This document shows, in pieces, positions 8,635 to 15,654 of a DNA stretch of 30,829 bases. How positions within the stretch are numbered: the stretch's first letter is position 1; every line of letters begins with the position of its first letter. The DNA is from Kiritimatiellia bacterium (GTDB taxonomy: Bacteria > Verrucomicrobiota > Kiritimatiellia > RFP12 > UBA1067). The notes under the pieces were generated by a model. That model did no database searches, was not told the DNA's origin, and saw only the letters and a program-made list of their open reading frames with translations. The position numbers and the translations under genes were made by a program. The stretch lies in contig JAGDAE010000267.1 of the NCBI GenBank assembly GCA_017959645.1, forward strand, positions 1 to 30,829, read 5' to 3'.

Positions 8635-9785
8635 AAAATCTCGCTCTTTTCGCGGCGTTGCTCGCCGGCTGCACCAGCGCCGACCGGACGGAACCCGGAC
8701 AGTGCGAATACTATCTCGATCTCTGGCAGCATCCCTGGGCGGTCGCGAGATATTTCAACGTCGAGCCGTTTTCGGCCGGACACTACGCCAAAATGGAACC
8801 GGTGTGGAAGACGCTCGCCGGCGCCGGCGTAAACGTCCTCACGACGACGCTTGTCGATCTGCCGTGGAACCACCAGTGCTACGACGGCTACCATTCGATG
8901 GTGAAGCGAACCAGAAAAAACGACGGCACCTGGGAGTTCGACTATTCGCTTTTCGACGAATACGTCGCGTTCGGCAAGAAATGCGGAATCGGCCCGGACA
9001 TCGCCTGCTACACGATGTGTCCGTGGAGCTATATCGTAGACTGGGTCGACGAAGACGGCAACACCGTGAAGGGCAGCGCGGTTCCCGGGACCGCCGAGTT
9101 CGAGGACTACTGGGGCGCGTTTCTGACCGACTTCTCCGCGCATCTCAAAGCTAAAGGATGGTTCGACCATACCTACATCGCGATGGACGAACGTTCGCCG
9201 GAAGATGTCGCCGTCATTGCGAGATTCGTGCAGGAGAAGGCTCCGGGCATGAAAATCTCGATGGCCGGCAACAGGATGCCTTCAGATTTCGCGGGGATAA
9301 CGATCGACAGCTACAGCCAGATACTCAACTTCGTCACGCCGGAGTTTCTCGAAGAGGCGAAAGAACGCCGCGCCAAAGGCTATGTAACGACTTACTACGT
9401 CTGCTGCTGGCCTGAACGGCCGAACACTTTCACGACCAGCGACATAAACGAGGCGTTCTACGTCGGCGTCTATCCGGCGCTCGTCGGGCTGGACGGGTTT
9501 CTGCGCTGGGCGGCGAATTCATGGCCGGAAGACCCGTACAAAGACGCTTCATACGGCAACTGGGCGCCGGGCGACACGTTTCTCGTGATGCCGAACGGAG
9601 AAATGTCCGACCGCATGGCGATGCTGTGCGAGGGAATCGAGGCGGCCAAGAAGCTGCGAAAGCTCGGCAGGGAGGGGAAGATCGATCTCGGGCAGATCGC
9701 TTTGAAATATTCCGGCGACAAGGCAATCGCGGGCGAAATCGATTTTGCGCAATTCCGGGATTTCATCGAAGACCTGGTCAGATAG
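8631..9785 (+). CDS. GH123 / DUF4091-type lipoprotein glycosidase, catalytic domain only
   Basis: A 384-residue predicted lipoprotein: LLAGC is a good lipobox with the acylated cysteine near residue 15. The body matches the GH123/DUF4091 barrel. It has an Asp186-Glu187 pair in YIAMDERSP, the position of the substrate-assisted catalytic pair in that family, and a C-terminal stretch DGFLRWAANSW...GDTFLVMP followed by a helical REGI-like tail (CEGIEAAKKLRKLG). Characterised GH123 enzymes cleave beta-N-acetylgalactosamine and are usually longer, with an N-terminal beta-sandwich that is absent here. So the fold is well supported but the substrate is not. The start overlaps the previous stop as ATGA, which implies translational coupling. 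The stop is TAG, followed after 16 bases by the GH78 gene. Confidence 0.78.
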   Translation: MKNLALFAALLAGCTSADRTEPGQCEYYLDLWQHPWAVARYFNVEPFSAGHYAKMEPVWKTLAGAGVNVLTTTLVDLPWNHQCYDGYHSMVKRTRKNDGTWEFDYSLFDEYVAFGKKCGIGPDIACYTMCPWSYIVDWVDEDGNTVKGSAVPGTAEFEDYWGAFLTDFSAHLKAKGWFDHTYIAMDERSPEDVAVIARFVQEKAPGMKISMAGNRMPSDFAGITIDSYSQILNFVTPEFLEEAKERRAKGYVTTYYVCCWPERPNTFTTSDINEAFYVGVYPALVGLDGFLRWAANSWPEDPYKDASYGNWAPGDTFLVMPNGEMSDRMAMLCEGIEAAKKLRKLGREGKIDLGQIALKYSGDKAIAGEIDFAQFRDFIEDLVR

Positions 9786-9801
9786 AGGAGCGTTGCGGAA
9801 A

Positions 9802-12800
9802 ATGAAAGTTTGGCTGCTGGCGGCGTTTTCGGTCATAGTCGGGTCGGCGAGAAGCTACGCCCGACTCGCGACGTACGATTTGAGATGCGAATATCTGCGC
9901 GAGCCGCTGGCGGTCCACGAGCCGGCGCCGAGGCTGTACTGGAAGCTCGCTTCCGCTGACAACGGCGCCAGACAGACGGCGTATCGCGTTCTAGTGGCGT
10001 CTAGTCTCGAGGCGCTCGAGGCGGGCAATGCCGACCTTTGGGATTCGGGCAAGGTCGAGTCCGACGAATGCGCGCACATCGAATATGGTGGGGTTCCGCT
10101 CGAATCGAAGATGGATTGCTACTGGAAAGTCTGCGTCTGGGACGGAGGCGGAAGCGCGTCCAGCTGGAGTGAGGCGGCCCATTGGCGGATGGGACTTCTT
10201 GCACCGGACGATTGGCGCGGAGCAAAATGGATAGGCGTCGGCGGAGGCAAGCCCGAGGATTTCACGCCGCACAACGGTTTCCACTCGGCGTTAAACCAGC
10301 CTGCGCCGCAATGGGTGGCGGTCGATCTGGGCGAGACGGTGCAATTCGACGAAATCAAAATCTACCCGACTTGTCCCTACGACTACGCTCCGATGACGCC
10401 GGGGTACCTGTTCCCTCTGCGTTATCGCCTGGAAGTGGCCAATATGGACGATTTCTCCGACGCGCGGACGGTATTCGACGGCACCGGCTCCGACCAGCCC
10501 AATCCGCGGACCCGTGCCGTCTCGCACTACTTCGACACGGCCGGCGCGAGATACGTCAGAGTAGTGGTGACGAAATTCGATTCTGAATCGCACGGCTGGG
10601 AGGCGTTCACCGTCGCCGAACTCGAGGTGATCGCCGCCGGACGCGTGGTTTCGCGCGGATGCCAGGCGATTGCGTCGAGTTCGATCGACGCCGGGGCGTG
10701 GCAGAATGCTTTTCTCACCGACGGCAGGCTGCTGCCGTACGACGGCAACGCGACGGTTTCGGCGCCTGCCGCATCGGCGGGCAGATTCCGCAAACAGTTC
10801 ACTCTCGGCTCGGCTCCGTCGAGCGCCCATATCGCGGTCACGGGTCTCGGGACCTACGAGCTTTACGCGAACGGCGTGAAGGTCGGCGACAGCTATCTCG
10901 CCCCCGAGTGGACAAGCTACCAGAAGCGCGTTTTCTACCGAGTCTACGACATAGCGCCGCTCTTGAAGGCCGGCGACAACGTTCTCTCGGCCGAAGTCGC
11001 GCCCGGATGGTACGGCAGTCCTCTTCTTTTCTGCAACGGCGTCGCGGGCTGGCGCAACGTGTTCAGGGCGGTGCTTGAAACGGACGACGGCACGCTCGTC
11101 AAAACCGATTCGTCGTGGGAGACGAGCGGCGACGGGCCGGTGACCAGAGCCGAGCTCTACTACGGCGAAGATTACGACGGAACACGGGAGCAGCCGGGCT
11201 GGGATCTCGCCGGATTCGATTCGGCGGGCTGGCAGGCGGCAGAAGAAATCGACGAACCGGCGGATCTGGGCTCGAGCGTTCTTGTCGGCCAGAACGTCGA
11301 GCCGGTCAAGTGCGAAGAGCGGATAGACGCGAAATCGGTGCACACGGCCGATTACCAAGGCGGCATATTGCACGTGTTCGATTTCGGACAGAACATCGCG
11401 GGCGGTTTTCGTCTGCACGCCGATTTGCCGGCCGGAACCAGACTCGTCGTCGGGTTCGGCGAAATGCTCGAGGCCGACGGCACGGTTTACCGTGGCAATC
11501 TGCGCGGGGCGATGGAGGTGTTCAATATCGTATGGCCGGGCGGAGAGCGCACCGTCGAGACGAAACATACGTATTTCGGGTATCGCTACGCGCAGGTTTC
11601 TGGGCTTGTCAATCCTTCGGCCGACGACGCGACGGCGCTTGTCATGTTTTCGGCGTCTCCCGAGACCGGCATGGTCGAGAGCTCCAACGAATTTGTTGAG
11701 AAACTGTTCCACTGCATAAACTGGAACCAGCGCGGCAATATGGTTTCGACCGCGACCGACTGCCCTCAGCGCGATGAGAGACTGGGTTGGTGCGCGGATT
11801 TCTACGAATTCTCGTGGACGGCGATGATGAACAGGGACCTGGCGGCGTTTGCGTGCAAATGGGAGCAGTCGATGATCGACGACCAGCTCGACGACGGAAG
11901 GTTCCCGGTGTATGCGCCTTGCGAAAACACGGTCAACCAGCATGCCGCCCCGGGCTGGGCCGACGTGGGGCTTCTGATGCCTTGGCGCATATACGAGATG
12001 TACGGCGACAGAAGGCAACTCGAACGATCGTACGACGCCTGCGCAAGATGGCTGGAATACGTGAGGGCGAACAACCCCGACGGGATCTGGCGCAATGCCC
12101 GCGGAAACGACTTCGGCGAATGGCTCAACGGCGATACGCTCATTCTCGACGGCTACCCGACCGGCAACAACGAAATGTCTAAAGAGATGTTCGCCACCGC
12201 TTTCCACTACCTGTCGGCGGCGACCCTCGCCAAAATCGCGCAAACGCTGGGCAAAGACGGCGACGCGGCCGCATACGGCGAATACGCCCGGTATGTGCGT
12301 GACGCCTACCGGTCTGCGTATGTCGGCGCGGGCGGGATCCTTTCGCAAGAGACCCAGGCAGGCTATGCTATAACGCTCAATTTCGGCCTCGCCGACGCCG
12401 GCGAGACTGCGGCCATGACCGAGCGGCTCGTGTCGCTCATCGACTACTACAACGGACATCTTTCGACCGGCATCCATGCCACGCACCGGGCGATGCTCGA
12501 ACTTTCGCAGAACGGCCACCACGATCTCGCCAATGAAATCTTCAACCTGAAGACGGTTCCGAGCTGGGGCTATATGATCGAAAACGGCGCGACCACGCTT
12601 TGGGAACGCTGGGACGGGTATGTCGCCGGCCGCGGCTACCAGAACCCCAGCATGAACAGCTTCAACCATTGGGTGTTCGGCTCGGTCGGAGAATGGGTGT
12701 GGAAAAAGCTCGTCGGTCTCGACAGCGATGCGCCGGGATGGAAGCACGCCGTCGTTCGTCCGATGCCAGATCCGCGCACGGCCAGAATCGCCGGTTCGTA

Positions 12801-12981
12801 CGATTCGATTCGTGGTAGATACTCCGTTGTCAGCGACTGGGATCCGGCCAGCGGTACGTATTCTCTCGATGTAACGATACCGCCTTCTTGCGGAGCGACG
12901 GTTTTCGTCCCCGGCGAGAGCGAGCCGCGCGAACTCGAAGCGGGGACTTACCATTTCGAATCGCTCTACAGCGAAAATTGA
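9802..12981 (+). CDS. GH78 alpha-L-rhamnosidase, exported, with a discoidin-like insert
   Basis: A 1059-residue enzyme that would remove terminal alpha-L-rhamnose, for example from rhamnogalacturonan or glycosides. A signal peptide covers about residues 1-20. The N-terminal Fn3-like domain (YDLRCEYLREPLAV, AYRVLVASS, YWKVCVWD) is typical of GH78. Residues of roughly 155-285 look like an inserted F5/8 type C (discoidin, CBM32-like) module: WVAVDLGETVQFDEIKIYP and RYVRVVVTKF. Next come the rhamnosidase N-domain (GTYELYANGVKVGDSYLAPE) and the alpha/alpha-barrel. Likely acid Glu659 lies in DCPQRDERLGW and likely base Glu935 in TTLWERWDGY. A C-terminal beta-sandwich ends the protein. The catalytic assignments follow family knowledge. 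ATG 9802 was chosen over TTG 9793 because GAGGAG (9785-9790) is too close to the latter. It is the last glycosidase of the operon. Confidence 0.93.
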   Translation: MKVWLLAAFSVIVGSARSYARLATYDLRCEYLREPLAVHEPAPRLYWKLASADNGARQTAYRVLVASSLEALEAGNADLWDSGKVESDECAHIEYGGVPLESKMDCYWKVCVWDGGGSASSWSEAAHWRMGLLAPDDWRGAKWIGVGGGKPEDFTPHNGFHSALNQPAPQWVAVDLGETVQFDEIKIYPTCPYDYAPMTPGYLFPLRYRLEVANMDDFSDARTVFDGTGSDQPNPRTRAVSHYFDTAGARYVRVVVTKFDSESHGWEAFTVAELEVIAAGRVVSRGCQAIASSSIDAGAWQNAFLTDGRLLPYDGNATVSAPAASAGRFRKQFTLGSAPSSAHIAVTGLGTYELYANGVKVGDSYLAPEWTSYQKRVFYRVYDIAPLLKAGDNVLSAEVAPGWYGSPLLFCNGVAGWRNVFRAVLETDDGTLVKTDSSWETSGDGPVTRAELYYGEDYDGTREQPGWDLAGFDSAGWQAAEEIDEPADLGSSVLVGQNVEPVKCEERIDAKSVHTADYQGGILHVFDFGQNIAGGFRLHADLPAGTRLVVGFGEMLEADGTVYRGNLRGAMEVFNIVWPGGERTVETKHTYFGYRYAQVSGLVNPSADDATALVMFSASPETGMVESSNEFVEKLFHCINWNQRGNMVSTATDCPQRDERLGWCADFYEFSWTAMMNRDLAAFACKWEQSMIDDQLDDGRFPVYAPCENTVNQHAAPGWADVGLLMPWRIYEMYGDRRQLERSYDACARWLEYVRANNPDGIWRNARGNDFGEWLNGDTLILDGYPTGNNEMSKEMFATAFHYLSAATLAKIAQTLGKDGDAAAYGEYARYVRDAYRSAYVGAGGILSQETQAGYAITLNFGLADAGETAAMTERLVSLIDYYNGHLSTGIHATHRAMLELSQNGHHDLANEIFNLKTVPSWGYMIENGATTLWERWDGYVAGRGYQNPSMNSFNHWVFGSVGEWVWKKLVGLDSDAPGWKHAVVRPMPDPRTARIAGSYDSIRGRYSVVSDWDPASGTYSLDVTIPPSCGATVFVPGESEPRELEAGTYHFESLYSEN

Positions 12982-12982
12982 G

Positions 12983-13303
12983 ATGGAAGACTGGCTCGAT
13001 CTCAATCCCGACCCGGTCCATGTGAAGCGCGAGCGCGAGCGGGCGCGCATGCTGAGGGAGACTGACTGGTGGCGCGCACAGGTCGCCAAGGGGGTGTGCC
13101 ATTACTGCCATCGCGCCGTCGGAGCGGCGAATCTCACCCTTGATCATGTCGTTCCGGTCTCTAGGGGCGGCAAAACGACGCGCGGAAATTGCGTTCCGTG
13201 CTGCAAAGACTGCAATGCGCGCAAGAAGGCCTACACTCCGGCCGAACAGATTCTGGCGAAACTTTTCCCCGACCCTATTGACGAAAACGGCCAATTAGGG
13301 TAA
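12983..13303 (+). CDS. Small HNH endonuclease-domain protein
   Basis: A 106-residue protein starting one base after the GH78 stop. It has a basic, helical N-terminus (KRERERARMLRE), then a compact HNH fold. Cys39 and Cys42 (CHYC) pair with Cys74 and Cys77 (CKDC) as likely zinc ligands. Asp54-His55 (LTLDHVVPVSRGG), Asn69 and Asn78 complete the beta-beta-alpha-metal motif. Such stand-alone proteins cut DNA in restriction, mobile-intron or phage contexts, but many chromosomal copies have no known role. No partner methylase, intron or phage gene is next to it. No clear ribosome binding site is present, so it may be translated by coupling from the GH78 gene. Its last codons contain the mreB promoter, and its TAA stop is the first three bases of the mreB -10 box. 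Confidence 0.85.
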   Translation: MEDWLDLNPDPVHVKRERERARMLRETDWWRAQVAKGVCHYCHRAVGAANLTLDHVVPVSRGGKTTRGNCVPCCKDCNARKKAYTPAEQILAKLFPDPIDENGQLG

Positions 13304-13306
13304 AAT
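13278..13306 (+). promoter_or_regulatory. Strong sigma70-type promoter for mreB with a palindrome over the -10 box
   Basis: TTGACG (13278-13283) and TAAAAT (13301-13306) are separated by 17 bp, close to the bacterial consensus. The start of transcription would be near 13313, about 28 nt before the mreB ATG. The -10 box sits inside GGGTAAAATACCC (13298-13310), an inverted repeat with 5-bp arms. That could be an operator, or just a coincidence of A/T-rich sequence. The promoter lies in the 3' end of the HNH gene. Confidence 0.75.
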
Positions 13307-13340
13307 ACCCCCAAAAATTTGTGAAAGAAAGAGAATAGCG

Positions 13341-14381
13341 ATGTTTGACAAACTGAAATCGTTGTTTTCCACCGATATCGGCATTGATCTCGGTACTGCG
13401 AATTCGCTGGTTTACGCGAAGGATCGCGGTATCGTGCTCAGAGAGCCGTCTGTCGTTGCGATCCAAGCGGGGTCGAAGCGCGTTCTTGCAGTCGGAGAGG
13501 AAGCGAAAAGAATGCTCGGACGCACTCCGGGCAATATAGTCGCGATCCGTCCGATGAAGTCGGGAGTTATCGCCGACTTCGACATAACCGAAGCGATGTT
13601 GGCGTATTTCATCAACAAGGTGTGCCCCAGGCGGTGGTACAATTCGAAATACAACAAGCCGCGCATGGTGATTGCGGTGCCGTCGGGCATAACCGAAGTG
13701 GAGAAGCGCGCGGTCGAAGACGCCGCCCACGCCGCCGGGGCTGGAGAGGTTTTTCTCATCGAGGAGCCGATGGCGGCGGCGATCGGCGTCGGTCTGCCGG
13801 TTTCGGAGCCGGCTGGTTCGATGATCGTCGACATCGGCGGCGGCACCTGCGAGGTGGCGATTATTTCGCTCGCCGGCATCGTGCACAGCTATTCGGCCCG
13901 CATGGCCGGCGGCGACGCCATGGACGACTGCATACAGAATCACGTGAAACGGGTCTACAATCTGCTCATAGGAGAGCGCATGGCCGAAATGACCAAGGTC
14001 GAAATCGGCAGTGCTTATCCTCTGGGCGAAGAAAAACGTCTTGAGATAAAAGGCAGGGATATTGTGACGGGGTTGCCGAAGACTTTGACGATAACCTCGG
14101 AGGAAGTGAGGGACGCCCTCAAGGAACCGGTCGGACAGATCGTGGACGCGGTAAGGTCTACGCTCGACAAATGCGAACCGGAACTTGCGGCCGACCTCGT
14201 GGATCGCGGCCTCGTGCTTTCGGGCGGCAGCTCGCAGCTCAGAGGTCTCGACAAGCTTCTTATGGATCAGACCGGTCTGCCGGTCGTCGTGGCGGAAGAT
14301 CCGCTTTCGGCGGTGGCGGAAGGAACCGGTGTAGTGATGAACGAGCTTGACTTCCTCGCGAGGAACAAAAAGGTGTCGTAA
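13341..14381 (+). CDS. mreB: Rod-shape actin homologue MreB
   Basis: A 346-residue actin-fold ATPase that forms membrane-bound filaments and steers the elongation machinery. The N-terminus MFDKLKSLF is short and amphipathic, fitting membrane attachment. The phosphate-1 motif is DIGIDLGTANS (from residue 12) and phosphate-2 is IVDIGGGTCEVAI with Asp164. EEPMAAAIGVGLPV and the C-terminal adenosine motif LVLSGGSSQLRGL are also present. Length and all landmarks are normal. A weak GAGAA ribosome binding site lies 5 nt before the ATG. It is the first gene of the envelope operon, with its own strong promoter upstream. A stable stem-loop separates it from mreC, which could set a higher output of MreB than of its partners. 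Confidence 0.97.
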   Translation: MFDKLKSLFSTDIGIDLGTANSLVYAKDRGIVLREPSVVAIQAGSKRVLAVGEEAKRMLGRTPGNIVAIRPMKSGVIADFDITEAMLAYFINKVCPRRWYNSKYNKPRMVIAVPSGITEVEKRAVEDAAHAAGAGEVFLIEEPMAAAIGVGLPVSEPAGSMIVDIGGGTCEVAIISLAGIVHSYSARMAGGDAMDDCIQNHVKRVYNLLIGERMAEMTKVEIGSAYPLGEEKRLEIKGRDIVTGLPKTLTITSEEVRDALKEPVGQIVDAVRSTLDKCEPELAADLVDRGLVLSGGSSQLRGLDKLLMDQTGLPVVVAEDPLSAVAEGTGVVMNELDFLARNKKVS

Positions 14382-14387
14382 GGAGTC

Positions 14388-14423
14388 TTCGGCGAATCCG
14401 CTGCGAAACGGGGATTTGCCGGA
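14388..14423 (+). promoter_or_regulatory. 12-bp RNA stem-loop ending at the mreC start codon
   Basis: The arm TTCGGCGAATCC (14388-14399) pairs with GGATTTGCCGGA (14412-14423) over 12 bp with two G-U pairs, around a 12-base loop. The 3' arm ends on the base before the mreC ATG. It includes most of the only plausible Shine-Dalgarno sequence, GGGGA (14410-14414). No U-tract follows, so this is not a classical terminator. It would more likely lower mreC translation, or stabilise the 3' end of the mreB message. Confidence 0.6.
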
Positions 14424-15209
14424 ATGAAAGAACGCACAAACGGAACATATCTGGTGCTCGCCGCCGCGATCGCGGCGGCGGCGGTGTGGTGTTCCTCCGC
14501 GTCGATACCGGTCGAGGCGGTGTACCCGGTCGAGCGCGCGAAACGGACTTTTCTCGACAAAGTGTGGTCGCGCGTATCCGGGATGTGGAACGCCGCCTCG
14601 GCGCAGGCGGAGAACGTCCGTCTCAGACGCGAGCTGGCCGCGCTGGCGCTGAAGAACGGAGATTTCGAACGGATCGAACGGGAGAACGCACGGCTGCGCG
14701 AATCGCTGGGATATGCGCAGTCGAAGTCGTGGACGTGGATTCCGGCCGAAGTGCTTTCGGCCGGCGGCCCCGCCGCCGGCTCCGGCAAGGCGATACGGGT
14801 CGGCAAGGGTTCGCTATCCGGAGTTTGCGTCGACGCCGCCGTGGTTTCGCCCGAAGGCCTCGTCGGAATCGTCGTCTCGGTTACTCCGCATACCGCCGAG
14901 GTGCGTCTCGCGACAGACGAACGGTGCAAAGTTTCATGCATTGTCGATGGTTCCCCGTCCCGCCACGGGATACTCTGCGGAGGAAGCGGCGAGCGGTTGT
15001 CGATACGCCATCTCAAAGACGCCGCCGGTGTTCAGCCGCGCGCGGCAGTTTCGACCTCCGGGTACGGCGGCGTTTTCCCCAAGGGGATTCCGGTCGGATA
15101 TTTTGTCCGCGCCGTCGCCGGGGAGGATTCGTCTCCCCGCGAGGGGGAAGTGGAGCCGGCGGTCGATTTTTCCGCGCTGGAGGATGTGTTTATACGCTAT
15201 GAAAAGTGA
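14424..15209 (+). CDS. mreC: Rod-shape determining protein MreC
   Basis: A 261-residue bitopic periplasmic protein that links MreB/MreD to PBP2 and RodA and activates them. One transmembrane segment (about residues 9-27) is followed by a coiled-coil stretch rich in heptad-like leucine and arginine (about 55-100, LRRELAALALKNGDFERIER). The paired beta-barrel MreC core follows (EVLSAGGPAAGSGKAIRVGKG, SPEGLVGIVVSV, VSTSGYGGVFPKGIPVGYF). The VFPKGIPVG motif is characteristic. It starts 42 bases after mreB, directly behind a stem-loop, and overlaps mreD by 11 bases. Length is at the short end of the usual range. Confidence 0.95.
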   Translation: MKERTNGTYLVLAAAIAAAAVWCSSASIPVEAVYPVERAKRTFLDKVWSRVSGMWNAASAQAENVRLRRELAALALKNGDFERIERENARLRESLGYAQSKSWTWIPAEVLSAGGPAAGSGKAIRVGKGSLSGVCVDAAVVSPEGLVGIVVSVTPHTAEVRLATDERCKVSCIVDGSPSRHGILCGGSGERLSIRHLKDAAGVQPRAAVSTSGYGGVFPKGIPVGYFVRAVAGEDSSPREGEVEPAVDFSALEDVFIRYEK

Positions 15210-15654
15210 TGCGGCCAGACTGGCGCTTGTCGTCATGGTTCTCGCCGTCTTCGGCGCCCTCGAGGAGCTGCTGCCGAAATTCGCCGGCGTCGGATTCCCG
15301 TTGCTGCTGTCGGTCGCCATGGTTGCTGCGGCACGCTGGAATGTCGCCTCGTGGGCGGTGACCGCCATCGCCGCCGGCGCGGCCGAAGACGCGCTCGCTT
15401 CGCTGCCCCCGGCAGCAAGCGCGACTTTCTTCCTCGCCTCTGCCGCGCTCGTGCACTGGGGCGAGATGCGCCGTCTTCTGTTCGTTCTCGTGTATCCCGC
15501 ATATCTGCTGTGGCTTTGCGCGTGGAGCAGAAATCACGCCGGAAACCTTTTCGGGAGCCTTCTTCTTGCGGCGCCGATCGGCGCGCTGACTGTCGCCGCC
15601 GTCGGATGTTTTGTGTCGTTTGCGGCGCGGAGGGCTGGAATCGATGAGCGATAG
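15199..15654 (+). CDS. mreD: Putative rod-shape determining membrane protein MreD
   Basis: A 151-residue very hydrophobic protein with about five predicted membrane segments (for example LALVVMVLAVFGAL and GSLLLAAPIGALTVAAVGCF). MreD sequences diverge widely, so the call rests on length, membrane pattern and position between mreC and mrdA, where mreD is almost always found. ATG 15199 lies inside the end of mreC (11-base overlap), and the gene ends with TAG overlapping mrdA by 11 bases, so the three are likely translationally coupled. The protein is thought to complete the MreBCD complex and stimulate PBP2 together with MreC. Confidence 0.85.
   Translation: MKSDAARLALVVMVLAVFGALEELLPKFAGVGFPLLLSVAMVAAARWNVASWAVTAIAAGAAEDALASLPPAASATFFLASAALVHWGEMRRLLFVLVYPAYLLWLCAWSRNHAGNLFGSLLLAAPIGALTVAAVGCFVSFAARRAGIDER

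Noticed and set aside
10291..13089. A 932-codon minus-strand open frame opposite the GH78 gene
   Set aside because: Same reason: low-information, arginine-rich product opposite a clear rhamnosidase with conserved motifs.
13298..13320. Intrinsic terminator after the HNH gene
   Set aside because: The GGGTA/TACCC stem is only 5 bp and is not followed by a T-run. The same bases form the mreB -10 box.
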